This document shows positions 16,752-25,498 of a stretch of DNA of 64,000 nt, piece by piece. The position numbers and the translations under genes are program-made. The stretch's first letter is position 1; every line of letters starts with the position of its first letter. The notes below the pieces were generated by a model. It ran no database searches and was not told the DNA's origin. It was given only the letters and a program-made list of their open reading frames with translations. The DNA comes from Legionella beliardensis (GTDB lineage: Bacteria > Pseudomonadota > Gammaproteobacteria > Legionellales > Legionellaceae), in the NCBI RefSeq assembly GCF_900452395.1, contig NZ_UGNV01000001.1, forward strand, positions 216,001-280,000, written 5' to 3'.

Positions 16752-19700
16752 ATGAAAATTTTTATAAAGAATAATAAAGTCTCTCGTTATCAAGATACGC
16801 GGTCTTTGTGGCAGAAGCTTGAATTATTAATTGCTCATGATCTTTATCAATATTTAGGCGGTAATAAGCCTGAAGCGATGCATATCGCTACGGTACTTTT
16901 GTCGGATTTTAAGAAAAAGAGCATTGCTATTGCTGATAAAGTCATCGATGAAATAACCTTACCCAAATACCGTAATTTAATTTTACAGCACTTATTAAAT
17001 AAGCTCTATAGCGAGTCTAGTTATCATGTGTTTTTAGAAAAATTTGCTTTAAGGCTAAGTGGTGGTAAGGAAACTCAATTAACGCTATCTGTCTTACAAC
17101 ATGCTGGCATTAATGATACTAAGAGATTACATGATGTGTTTGTAGCGTTTGTATCAGAGCAGAAAAAGCTTGCTAAAAACTTCCCTAATTTTTCAAAAAT
17201 TAAAAATGAAGATGATTACGAGCAATTTATCAGTGTGCTTGCATCAAATCCCTTGTATGAAAAATTTTTAAGTGCTTTTACAACGTATTTAGCTGATGCG
17301 TTTAATGATAAGCGAGAGAGCAATACGCAAGTTGCCGCGCCAACGGTGTTAACTCCTGAGTCGTTGTTGGATTTTTTTCAAGCGATTAGTACTGATATTG
17401 TATTAGGTAATTTTAATCATACACCTTTAAAAAAAGGCACCCTGTATGTAGAAATCATCCAAGGCGATTTATACTACACGACCTTAAATCCTTCTGGTCT
17501 GCGGGTAAGTGGTTTTATCAGTTCGAATGAGGAGGAGCTAAATTGTCGCCTGACTAGCCAGACAACGAAAGCGGAGCTAAAGCCATATTTACCTCATATT
17601 CTTACTATTACCGCAGCTAGAGGTCATACTAGCCAATTAGTATTTCGTCATACCGCGTCTTTAAGAGACAAAGCGCAAGCATTTCTTACGGAGCAGGCTA
17701 ATAGTGGTTTGCTTTGGGCTAACTTACCCGCTAGCGATTTTATTGTTAGCGAGGAAAATAAATTTATTCTTAATCATTGGTTAGCTGATAATTTGCCTTG
17801 TTTTATTAATCACCTTATTGAGGATAGTTGTGATCGCTATGAACAACAATTAAAAGCGATGGCAGAGCACGCGAAGAATCAGCGAGGGATGACTGCTTAT
17901 ATTGCTAATGAAATTAATGAAGTAAGCGTTTTAATGAAAGATATTATGCATAGCATAATATTCTTTAATCTAGAAAAAAGTGTCTATGAAAGAAATAGTG
18001 AAATTGATAGTAAACTTGAGAAGTTAATCAATCATATAAAGCAGTTGCAAGAATTCTATAATACCACTCCGCTGCAAGCACCTAATGAGGTATTTCCAAA
18101 AATAAGGGGTAATTTTGAGGCGTTTATTAACAATCTAATTTTTAATAGGGGCGCAGGTGTTATTCATTATACTAGCGCAACAACTACGTGGCGCTTAGAC
18201 CTTATTTCACTCATAGAGGCATTAGTTAAAGATAAAGCTGTTCAAGTTTGTAGTATTCAAAGTAATAACATGGAATATAGTTATTTAACCGATGAAATAG
18301 GTCAAATTATACCTTCTCATGCTCTTCTTAGAGAAGAATTGAAATTACAATTAACCCATTATTTAAGCCATGATATTCAAGCTTATCACCGGCAAGCACT
18401 ATGTCGTTACCACGCAGAAAATTTACCTATGACGGTTGTTAAAGCTGAGCCTTTATTGGCTACACGAGTAAAGCTTTCTGTTCCTAGTAAGCCGTTTAAT
18501 TTACCAAGTATTAAATTTAAAGAAGCAAGAGAGCAAGCTTATCGCCATTATAATATGCGGCATATTCTTACTCTTAAAAGTTATACAGATTGGACGCTAG
18601 AAGAGAGGCGTTTACAAGAAACACATAACCGTATTTTACAACCTAATTTTATGGAAGGGCTAATTGATGAGCAGTTAAATCATGCACAGGTAGCTCAAGA
18701 AAAATGGCTAACTGATGTGTTAGTTCCTAGGTGGCAAACAGCACTTTTTTTAAATATTGCGGCAAGGTTAATTACGGATTATCGCATAGACACGGAACAA
18801 GTGAACGAGACTGCTAAACAGCTGTGGTTTGATATTTTATTTTCTCGGTTTACCAAGAAATTGATGAATCATTGGCAAACTATGTCACTAAGCGTAGCTC
18901 CCCTTGCAGGCACTGGTATTCACGAAAATTGTGTGGCGAAAGCTAAGCAGCGCATGAGTTCACTTTATTCAGCTCTCACAGAAGATACATTTGATTATGA
19001 TGTTAAATTTCAATCTTGTCTTATCATAGAAAAAAATAAAGTTCGTAAACAGTTAATTAATACAATTATAAAAGAGTTTCTTGATAACTATTTAGATTTA
19101 TTTACTAAAGGCAAATTAGAGAACAAAAGCCAATATCCTATTGGTAGTAATAAAGACTATGTTTTTTTAGGCCCGGCAGCAAGTGGTAAAAGTACAATTT
19201 CTAATCAATACATTCAGCAGCAAGAGCGTAGCGATTATATTTCTTTAGCTACTGATGATTACCGCGGTATTTATCTACCAGCAACAGATATTTTTGAGCA
19301 ACAAGACACCGAGCAAGTTTTTATTCGCACCCAAGATAGTGCTTATTTAATCAGCGAGTTAGTTGAAGACAGATTATGCTCACTTAAGGATAAGCGACCT
19401 AATATTATTGTTGATGGTGTTACCTATAAGCCTGCGCATCGTGCGTTAATAGAAACGAATAATAATTCCATTATTGTTTGTGCTTGCTTAGATGATATGG
19501 CTGAAGTGGTTAAACGCTCCTATGATAGAGCTATGCGCGAAGACAGCAGCTCAGCTGATAGGGGGCGCTATGTAAACACAACCAGTTTAATTCAGATGCA
19601 TAAAGCAGCAAGCGTGGATTTAATTGCTTCTTGCCCACCTAATACTAAGATTGCATTTTACAATACTAATATTCCACGCGGCGAGGTGCCGCCCTTAATA

Positions 19701-20180
19701 GCGACCATTGATACCCACCATGAAAAAACCTTAACCATTCATCATGAAAAGGGCGCTTTATTACGTTTAACCTCATTTTTTAACAAAAAACGTCTAAATG
19801 TTAGTGCAAAAAATGATAACAGTCTTTTTATGTCTAACTTACAAAAACCAGGCTTTCAAATTGAGTCATTATTTAGCGTACTAAAGCATGGATTTAAAAT
19901 TGTGCTCCATGATGATCAGAATAATCCTTGTTTAATAGTTAGTAATGACGGGATGGTTATTCATAACGCAGAATATATTAAAGAAAAACTTACTGAAAAA
20001 AGTAACGAAAAAGAGTTACTAAAGATGATGCTATTGTATGGCAAATACGGCAGCTTGAAAGAAGTTAAAAAGCAATGCCTTATTTATGAAAATTCAGATG
20101 TGCTTATAGCAAAAATACTTACTAACGCGATGGATAAGTTACAAGAAGGCAATATATCATTAGCAGTTTACAAGTACTAA
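16752..20180 (+). CDS. Large protein with C-terminal zeta-toxin kinase domain, candidate effector
   Basis: A protein of about 1142 residues. The first 800 residues are soluble, mostly helical, and match no domain I recognise. Next comes a zeta-toxin/AAA-type kinase domain with Walker A G-P-A-A-S-G-K-S-T (from nt 19170, near residue 807), the acidic A-T-D-D-Y-R motif, and I-I-V-D-G-V-T followed by basic residues. About 170 further residues follow it. Zeta toxins phosphorylate UDP-amino sugars; large zeta-domain proteins also occur as secreted effectors. No antitoxin of epsilon type is recognisable. ATG 16752 was chosen because TTAGG lies about 8 nt upstream; an in-frame GTG at 16722 would add 10 residues. 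A 146-residue gene with a strong ribosome-binding site follows after 38 nt. Confidence 0.72.
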   Translation: MKIFIKNNKVSRYQDTRSLWQKLELLIAHDLYQYLGGNKPEAMHIATVLLSDFKKKSIAIADKVIDEITLPKYRNLILQHLLNKLYSESSYHVFLEKFALRLSGGKETQLTLSVLQHAGINDTKRLHDVFVAFVSEQKKLAKNFPNFSKIKNEDDYEQFISVLASNPLYEKFLSAFTTYLADAFNDKRESNTQVAAPTVLTPESLLDFFQAISTDIVLGNFNHTPLKKGTLYVEIIQGDLYYTTLNPSGLRVSGFISSNEEELNCRLTSQTTKAELKPYLPHILTITAARGHTSQLVFRHTASLRDKAQAFLTEQANSGLLWANLPASDFIVSEENKFILNHWLADNLPCFINHLIEDSCDRYEQQLKAMAEHAKNQRGMTAYIANEINEVSVLMKDIMHSIIFFNLEKSVYERNSEIDSKLEKLINHIKQLQEFYNTTPLQAPNEVFPKIRGNFEAFINNLIFNRGAGVIHYTSATTTWRLDLISLIEALVKDKAVQVCSIQSNNMEYSYLTDEIGQIIPSHALLREELKLQLTHYLSHDIQAYHRQALCRYHAENLPMTVVKAEPLLATRVKLSVPSKPFNLPSIKFKEAREQAYRHYNMRHILTLKSYTDWTLEERRLQETHNRILQPNFMEGLIDEQLNHAQVAQEKWLTDVLVPRWQTALFLNIAARLITDYRIDTEQVNETAKQLWFDILFSRFTKKLMNHWQTMSLSVAPLAGTGIHENCVAKAKQRMSSLYSALTEDTFDYDVKFQSCLIIEKNKVRKQLINTIIKEFLDNYLDLFTKGKLENKSQYPIGSNKDYVFLGPAASGKSTISNQYIQQQERSDYISLATDDYRGIYLPATDIFEQQDTEQVFIRTQDSAYLISELVEDRLCSLKDKRPNIIVDGVTYKPAHRALIETNNNSIIVCACLDDMAEVVKRSYDRAMREDSSSADRGRYVNTTSLIQMHKAASVDLIASCPPNTKIAFYNTNIPRGEVPPLIATIDTHHEKTLTIHHEKGALLRLTSFFNKKRLNVSAKNDNSLFMSNLQKPGFQIESLFSVLKHGFKIVLHDDQNNPCLIVSNDGMVIHNAEYIKEKLTEKSNEKELLKMMLLYGKYGSLKEVKKQCLIYENSDVLIAKILTNAMDKLQEGNISLAVYKY

Positions 20181-20218
20181 ATCAATCGGGCTAGTAACCA
20201 AGCAATTAGGAGGCACTC

Positions 20219-20659
20219 GTGAAACAACTTGATGAAATGATAAAGCATTATGTGCGACAGAAAGAAGACTTTATTCACGAAACTGGAGAGGTATTAAATG
20301 ATACCCCAGACATGCAAGAACGCTCTAATCAATTAGAAGTATTTAATACGCTATTAGTTTATGCTACTTATGCTACAGCCAATCAACTAGAATGCGAACT
20401 TAGCAAGTGTTTTTCAGGTGAGTATGAAAATGAGACGATTAATTATATGTGTCAACAATTGCGCGAACTAAATGCTGTTTGTATGGCCTCTAATAAGGGA
20501 GATGAAGCTTGCCAGGGTCTTTATAAAAATATTACTCATTTAACACCGGAAATAAAAAGTTATATTCGAGAAAAATTAAGTAAAGCAGCCATTGAAATGG
20601 TGCTTGCTAAAACACCCATTCCAGTAGAAGAAGAAACGTTAGTACCTAGGTTTAATTAG
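20219..20659 (+). CDS. Small acidic helical protein paired with the zeta-toxin protein
   Basis: A 146-residue protein with no recognised family. It starts at a GTG preceded by an excellent TTAGGAGG ribosome-binding site (20207-20213), 38 nt after the zeta-toxin protein stop, so co-transcription is likely. The sequence is predicted all-helical, with several cysteines and an acidic C-terminus (V-E-E-E-T-L-V-P-R-F-N), which could be a secretion signal. By position it could be an antitoxin, a chaperone or a second effector; the sequence does not decide between these. Confidence 0.6.
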   Translation: MKQLDEMIKHYVRQKEDFIHETGEVLNDTPDMQERSNQLEVFNTLLVYATYATANQLECELSKCFSGEYENETINYMCQQLRELNAVCMASNKGDEACQGLYKNITHLTPEIKSYIREKLSKAAIEMVLAKTPIPVEEETLVPRFN

Positions 20660-20680
20660 TACTTGAAATGTAAAGGCCTT

Positions 20681-21300
20681 AAGTATCGGGTTACCTATAA
20701 CCATTTGTAACACGCCCTCTCCCCAACCCTCTGCCCGCGAATAGACCTGATCCAAGCTATCAAGTGTCTTGCGCGGGAGAGGGGGTTAATCGAGGCAAGC
20801 TGAAAATTAGGAGTATAGTTTAAGGTTATCTAACGTGATTTTGACACAGGCCCTCTTATAGCGTTTATATCGAATTCACATGGATAATTTCTTTAGAGTT
20901 TTTGCCACCAACTTTTAATTGATGCTCCTAATTTTAAACTCACCCCAATCAACCCCCTCTCTCGCGCAAGGAATTTGATGAATAGAATAATACTTTTTCG
21001 CGGGCAGAGGGTTGGGGAGAGGGCGTGTTGTGAATGGTTATGGATACTTTGCAAATTTCTATAAACATTTCTCTTTCAGGCAGTGACAAAAATACTCTTA
21101 TAGCGTTTATATCGAATTCACATGGGTAATATCTTTAGAGTTTTTGCAGCCGCCTACCTTTAATCGATACACCTAATTTTAAATTCACCCCAATCAACCC
21201 CCTCTCCCGCGCAAGGAATTTGATTAATAGAATAATGTTTTTTCGCGGGCAGAGGGTTGGGGAGAGGGCGTGCTATGAATGGTTATAGATACTTTACGAG
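20681..21300. repeat. Large structured repeat block: one inverted and two direct copies
   Basis: Two direct copies start with CTCTTATAGCGTTTATATCG at 20853 and 21095 (period 242 bp). Each contains an AACCCCCTCT arm and a GCAGAGGGTTGGGGAGAGGG arm that can pair with each other (about 60 bp apart). A third, more diverged copy in inverted orientation lies at about 20681-20812, with an insertion near its outer end. No ORF of credible length is present, so this explains the whole gene-free stretch 20660-21344. The type (MITE, intergenic repeat or plasmid remnant) is not determined. Confidence 0.8.
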
Positions 21301-21344
21301 TGCCTAAAAAAACCTAGACGGTCGCTATATTGAATTGACATAAA

Positions 21345-22244
21345 TTATGGCAATATTTTTAAATTATTTTTAGTAAAAAAGTCAAGAAATACTCTTATTT
21401 TAGGCAGCTCATAGTCATAAGCTCGATAAAATATAAAAATGTCATATTGTCTGAATTTATATTGGGGCAGCACTTGAATTAAATCGCCTCGGTTAAGCCA
21501 TTGCTTAACTAATATATCACCTGTTAAAAAGAGTCCAATACCTGCTAAACATGCTTGGTTAAGTGCATCAAAGTTATTCATATATAAAATAGGTTTAGCG
21601 CAAGGCAATTGATTGCCATCGGCTAGAGGTAGAAAGTAAGCAGGCCTTCGTAGGGTGTGAGAAATAATTTTATACTGGGGTAACTGTTCTGCAGTTTCTG
21701 GCTTACCATATTGTGCAACAAACTCTTTTGACGCGCAAAGAATATTATGAGTAGTAAGCATTTTGCGGTATTTAAGATGTTCAGTTGCTGGTGGAATGGT
21801 TGGGAAGCCCACCATAATATCTATATCTTCGCGTGCTAAATCGGCATCTTCTTCTGAAAAAATAATTTCTAAGTAGAGTTTAGGGTAGGTAGCCATAAAC
21901 GCTTGTAAGTGTTTAAGTACCCAAGCTTTGGAGGTGATGGTAGAAACCAAAATTTTTAATTCGCCTTGCGGTACGTCTCGGCTAGATTCAATAAAATGAT
22001 TAAGAGAGGCGATTTCCTCTTCGATAGGCTTGCAGTGCTGATAAAATAAGAGGCCAAACTCTGTAAGCCTAACTTGCCTGGTTGTACGTTGGAATAGTTG
22101 CTCACCTATATTTTGCTCAAGGTTTTTTATTTGCTTGCTAATGGCTGTTGGCGTTAAATGAAGCGCTTGTGCGGCCAGTGAAAAACTTCCTAATTCAACT
22201 GCTTTTAAAAAACATTTGATTTGTGAGTGATTATAAAAATGCAT
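21345..22244 (-). CDS. LysR family transcriptional regulator
   Basis: A 299-residue LysR-type regulator of normal length. The N-terminal winged helix-turn-helix (about 5-65) contains the typical A-x-x-L-x-x-T-x-x-A-I-S-K-Q-I segment. The remainder is the periplasmic-binding-protein-like effector domain, with S-T-I-T-S-K at the start of its first lobe. It is divergent from a VOC-family gene. A 25-bp perfect palindrome 12 nt upstream of its own ATG is a likely operator for autoregulation and for control of the neighbour. The ligand is unknown. Confidence 0.9.
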   Translation of the reverse strand: MHFYNHSQIKCFLKAVELGSFSLAAQALHLTPTAISKQIKNLEQNIGEQLFQRTTRQVRLTEFGLLFYQHCKPIEEEIASLNHFIESSRDVPQGELKILVSTITSKAWVLKHLQAFMATYPKLYLEIIFSEEDADLAREDIDIMVGFPTIPPATEHLKYRKMLTTHNILCASKEFVAQYGKPETAEQLPQYKIISHTLRRPAYFLPLADGNQLPCAKPILYMNNFDALNQACLAGIGLFLTGDILVKQWLNRGDLIQVLPQYKFRQYDIFIFYRAYDYELPKIRVFLDFFTKNNLKILP

Positions 22245-22255
22245 ATTGTTCTTTT

Positions 22256-22280
22256 TATTATGAACTATTAGTTCATAATA
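22256..22280. promoter_or_regulatory. 25-bp perfect palindrome, likely LysR operator
   Basis: Arms of 12 nt, TATTATGAACTA (22256-22267) and TAGTTCATAATA (22269-22280), flank a single central T. The site ends 12 nt from the LysR start and 75 nt before the VOC gene, where LysR proteins usually bind in a divergent regulator/target pair. Arm length makes chance unlikely. Binding itself is inference. Confidence 0.7.
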
Positions 22281-22355
22281 GGCAGAAAAATAGTCAATTT
22301 ACAACTTTTATGACTAGATATTATAATAATTACTAAGCAACAAGAGGAATTATAA

Positions 22356-22754
22356 ATGACTACTATACGTACTATAACCTATGCTTTTCATCACATAGGT
22401 ATTCCAACAACTGAAATTAAACCTAATGAAAAATACAGTTCAACTTTTAAAATGTATACAAGTGGTGGGCAAAATAGCGAATACCGTATTCAATATCATC
22501 GCTTTGAAGAGGATTCACCACTACATCCTTTAGTAAAATCAAAGCCACATGTTGCTTTCAAGGTTGATAATCTTGAAGAGGCTATTAAAAACAAGGAAGT
22601 GATACTTAGCCCTTATGAGCCTTTTTTAGGATTTAAAGTAGCAATGATTGTTGAGTGCGGAATGCCCATTGAGCTTATTGAAACCACGTTAACTGAAGAA
22701 GAGATATGGCAGGGTAGCCATAAAAATTCCGTTATTTACCCTGAAGCAGATTAG
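22356..22754 (+). CDS. VOC (glyoxalase/bleomycin-resistance fold) family protein
   Basis: A 132-residue single-domain VOC protein. Visible features are the metal-site start F-H-H-I-G-I-P-T, the P-H-V-A-F-K-V-D-N-L-E-E-A-I segment at the second half-module, and a P-I-E-L-I-E strand carrying the likely metal-ligand Glu. Members are metal-dependent lyases, isomerases or dioxygenases, or binding proteins; the substrate cannot be told. It is divergent from a LysR regulator across a palindromic site, so it is probably the regulated target. A GAGGAAT ribosome-binding site precedes the ATG, and the gene ends inside a strong hairpin. Confidence 0.78.
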   Translation: MTTIRTITYAFHHIGIPTTEIKPNEKYSSTFKMYTSGGQNSEYRIQYHRFEEDSPLHPLVKSKPHVAFKVDNLEEAIKNKEVILSPYEPFLGFKVAMIVECGMPIELIETTLTEEEIWQGSHKNSVIYPEAD

Positions 22755-22771
22755 TATCTTTAAGATACTAA
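22751..22771. terminator. Hairpin terminator between convergent genes
   Basis: TTAGTATCTT (22751-22760) and AAGATACTAA (22762-22771) are perfect complements, overlapping the VOC stop codon and lying just beyond the adenylate-kinase-like gene end at 22776. It could serve both strands. The flanking T-runs are short. Confidence 0.6.
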
Positions 22772-22775
22772 TCTA

Positions 22776-23432
22776 TTAAAATTTAAAGGAGGCAGATGCG
22801 CTTGCGCTAAACTCTTCTGTAATTTCTTGTTTAGGATACAAATTTTTATTTTCAAGGAATTGTTTTGCAATATCGGCTATTTCGTCAGGGTGCAAATTGG
22901 AAGCATCAATACTTAATTTATTGTCTTTTTTCGTTTCTGATAAAATTTTTCTAGCCATGGGTCGAGTGTTATTAAAGTAATCTGCAATTCTATATTGAAT
23001 AACACTTGCTTGGTCATCTTTGCGTCCCCGGCCTAACAAGCGAGTTTGCATCACTTCTTTGGAAACATCTAAATCAATTACTGCTGCCGGCGAGCCATAA
23101 CGATTTCTAAAAAGATTCCACTGTGATAGCGTCCTTGGAAAGCCATCAAGCAAGACAGGCTTGGATTGTTTTAAGGCATCAGATTGATTCATTACGCCCA
23201 TGACCTCGTGATCACTGAGTAATTTCCCTTGTGCAATACGTTGCTTAAATGATTCAGCTTGGGGATGTTTAGGGTTATTAATGATTTCGCGCAGTGCTTC
23301 CCCAATAGAGAAATGTTTTACCTTCGATAAATTTGCAGCCAACACACCTTTACCACTGCCAGGGCCACCCATAAGTAGAATAATTTTAGGAGAAGTTAAT
23401 CCCGTTCTTTCCATTAAAGTTCTTAAAAACAC
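22776..23432 (-). CDS. Adenylate-kinase-like nucleoside monophosphate kinase
   Basis: A 218-residue kinase of the adenylate/UMP-CMP kinase family. The P-loop G-G-P-G-S-G-K-G lies at 22-29, the NMP-binding D-G-F-P-R-T at 96-101, and the LID region L-L-G-R-G-R-K-D-D near 132-140, followed by R-I-x-D-Y-F-x-x-T-R-P. The LID is short with no zinc-binding insert, as in eukaryotic AK1 or UMP-CMP kinases rather than the long bacterial Adk. An additional 20-residue tail (T-E-E-F-S-A-S-A-S-A-S) extends beyond the fold. The start is a GTG with GGGGTAG upstream; an ATG six codons later is possible. A housekeeping adk elsewhere is expected, so this is probably a second kinase, possibly acquired. Function beyond NMP phosphorylation is not known. 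Confidence 0.75.
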   Translation of the reverse strand: MFLRTLMERTGLTSPKIILLMGGPGSGKGVLAANLSKVKHFSIGEALREIINNPKHPQAESFKQRIAQGKLLSDHEVMGVMNQSDALKQSKPVLLDGFPRTLSQWNLFRNRYGSPAAVIDLDVSKEVMQTRLLGRGRKDDQASVIQYRIADYFNNTRPMARKILSETKKDNKLSIDASNLHPDEIADIAKQFLENKNLYPKQEITEEFSASASASFKF

Positions 23433-23609
23433 GTTACATCTACCCCCGTTATTTTTATATTTAATTTAGAGTGATACCTTTGATTAAGTCATTGAAATAA
23501 ATCAGTTTAGTCATTTCTAGAGCATCTTTTATAGTAAACATAGAATAATTCTATAGTCAAATAAATTTTACAATAAAGAATTATTTAGAAGCAGTAAGCT
23601 GTTATAAGC

Positions 23610-24422
23610 TTAAGATGCTTCAGGCGCAGGCTGCATAAGGCTTTCTAACAGAGCACGCTTCTTAGTAAAATCGATAGTATGAATTGAGCGGGTCAGAAAT
23701 TGCTTGTCACAAAATACACGCCAATGAATACGGCAAGCTAGCCCATCATTTTCAATAATATAATAGCTATTTAAGCCATCTTTACTGCGCATACACATTA
23801 GGGAACCTGCGTGCAGAACAAGGCAAGAATCCTGGTTGTCTTTTTCAATTAGCCCTAAGTGCGCGTAATGCAGATGTCCTGTGCAAACGATGTGCACGGT
23901 ACTTTGCTTAAGATACTTTAAGAATTCCTGATCATTTTGTAAGGGCTTATGCAAACCTTCCAAATAATCAAAATTATGATGGAAAAATAAGATATTTAAT
24001 TTGTTATCTTGTGTATCAAAATATCGCGTAATCACTTCTAATGTCTTATGCGATAATTCGCCATCTTTTATTTGGTAAGGATTAACACTATTTATACCTA
24101 AGACCCGTATTTCTGAATTGGTAAACGTAACAGGCATATCACTGGTAACATAATGCTTGTAGTTTCTAAATGGATAAAGTAAGCGGGCAAGGGGATTATG
24201 AAGTGGGATATCATGATTGCCTGGTACGATGAACGTTGTACCTGGTAATTGCTCGAGAAATTTTTTTAATTCTTCATACTGATGCGTTTTAGCGCGCTGA
24301 GTTAAATCACCTGAGATAATAAAGGCATCAGGTTTAAGCGTGCTTATTTCTTCCAAAAAAGCAGTTAAAATATGGGGATAATGCATACCAAAATGTAAAT
24401 CAGAGATGTGAATTATTTTCAT
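23610..24422 (-). CDS. Calcineurin-like metallophosphoesterase
   Basis: A 270-residue dimetal phosphoesterase with the full motif set: D-L-H at 8-10, G-D-L near 58, G-N-H-D near 88, H-H-N-F near 163 and G-H-L-H near 192. Close relatives are cyclic-nucleotide-like or phospholipid phosphoesterases. Its start codon lies within the end of the upstream lipid-kinase gene (23-nt overlap), so the two are translationally coupled and probably act in one pathway, possibly phospholipid or lipid A turnover (inference). It is cytoplasmic, with no signal sequence. Confidence 0.87.
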   Translation of the reverse strand: MKIIHISDLHFGMHYPHILTAFLEEISTLKPDAFIISGDLTQRAKTHQYEELKKFLEQLPGTTFIVPGNHDIPLHNPLARLLYPFRNYKHYVTSDMPVTFTNSEIRVLGINSVNPYQIKDGELSHKTLEVITRYFDTQDNKLNILFFHHNFDYLEGLHKPLQNDQEFLKYLKQSTVHIVCTGHLHYAHLGLIEKDNQDSCLVLHAGSLMCMRSKDGLNSYYIIENDGLACRIHWRVFCDKQFLTRSIHTIDFTKKRALLESLMQPAPEAS

Positions 24423-25281
24423 GGTTATTTGTCAGTAAAAGAAGAGATTTAGGTAAGCTTTTATAATGTAAGGGCGTTTGTACAGTCATCGTATCACCGT
24501 CTAAGGAAATGATTATTTTTTCTTTATGATGAATAGTCAATTCAATAGGACAGGAGGCTTGTTTAATATCAAAATTATGTTTTTTAGTAAACAATGCACG
24601 TAAAATTTCAAAAAAGCGCAGTCTGCCATGTTTAAAATAGTAAATTCCTAACAATCCCTCTTTAAAACTTTCTCGCGTAAACTTCAATGGAAATTCATAA
24701 GAATAAGGATTATTACTAATCATAAAAAAAGACGTTTTAAGCAAGAGATTAAATTCCTTAGATTTAACTAAGAGAGAGTATGAGCGATGATAAAACAAGG
24801 CTTGAATAAAGCTTGGAATGTAGCTTAGCCATTTATTATAAAATTTTGTATAGTAATCGCGTTTCTGAGCAAGTTTTGGATAAAATCCGATAGAGGAATT
24901 ATTAATAAAAACATTACCATTGACTTCTGCTAAATCAATAAGGGTAGTTGTTCTTTTTTTTATTGCTTCTATTAAGTCATCAACTGTAAGAGGCAGGCCC
25001 ACTTCTTTAGCAAAATGATTCATCGTCCCTAACGGTAAGACACCAAGCAGCGTTGATGTGTGAGCACACCATTGTGCAGCGCTGCGAATGGTACCGTCAC
25101 CACCGCCAACTAATAAGATAGGATGGTTTGCGCGGCATTGTTTTATGGTCTGCTCTAAATTTTTAGGGGTTGTTTTATAAAGTTGATAATCAAGCTTATG
25201 CTGGGTGAAGCCTTGTAAGTATTTTTCAAGTTGATGTGCGTTTTTAGCTTTATTATTTATAATAACCGCAATATCAACCAT
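24400..25281 (-). CDS. Diacylglycerol/lipid kinase family protein
   Basis: A 293-residue DAGK-catalytic-domain protein (YegS/BmrU-like). The nucleotide-binding G-G-G-D-G-T lies at 59-64, followed by L-G-T-M-N-H-F-A near 85, as in family members. The C-terminal beta-sandwich domain includes the S-L-D-G-D motif near 265. Such enzymes phosphorylate diacylglycerol, sphingoid bases or related lipids at the inner membrane; the substrate here is not decided. A GGGG ribosome-binding site precedes the ATG. It overlaps the downstream phosphoesterase by 23 nt. Confidence 0.88.
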   Translation of the reverse strand: MVDIAVIINNKAKNAHQLEKYLQGFTQHKLDYQLYKTTPKNLEQTIKQCRANHPILLVGGGDGTIRSAAQWCAHTSTLLGVLPLGTMNHFAKEVGLPLTVDDLIEAIKKRTTTLIDLAEVNGNVFINNSSIGFYPKLAQKRDYYTKFYNKWLSYIPSFIQALFYHRSYSLLVKSKEFNLLLKTSFFMISNNPYSYEFPLKFTRESFKEGLLGIYYFKHGRLRFFEILRALFTKKHNFDIKQASCPIELTIHHKEKIIISLDGDTMTVQTPLHYKSLPKSLLLLTNNHENNSHL

Positions 25282-25498
25282 AATTTCCCCAGGTTTAAAG
25301 AAACATATAGACCTTTTGCACTAAAGCAAAATCTACTAGTTATGTAAGAAGTCTAGTGTAGTTAGATTGCTAATAAGTCGCAACCATTCGTTTTATTTTA
25401 AGCTTAAGATTTTATTTAGTTGAGTTACTAAGCATAAAGATAATTTTCAATTTATTTATATCCTGTTACCATAATTAAAAAAATTCCCTAGGAAGATT

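Noticed and set aside
25346..25360. Copy of the lptD/surA element arm
   Set aside because: Only one arm of 15 nt (14 matching) is present; too short to call a repeat by itself.
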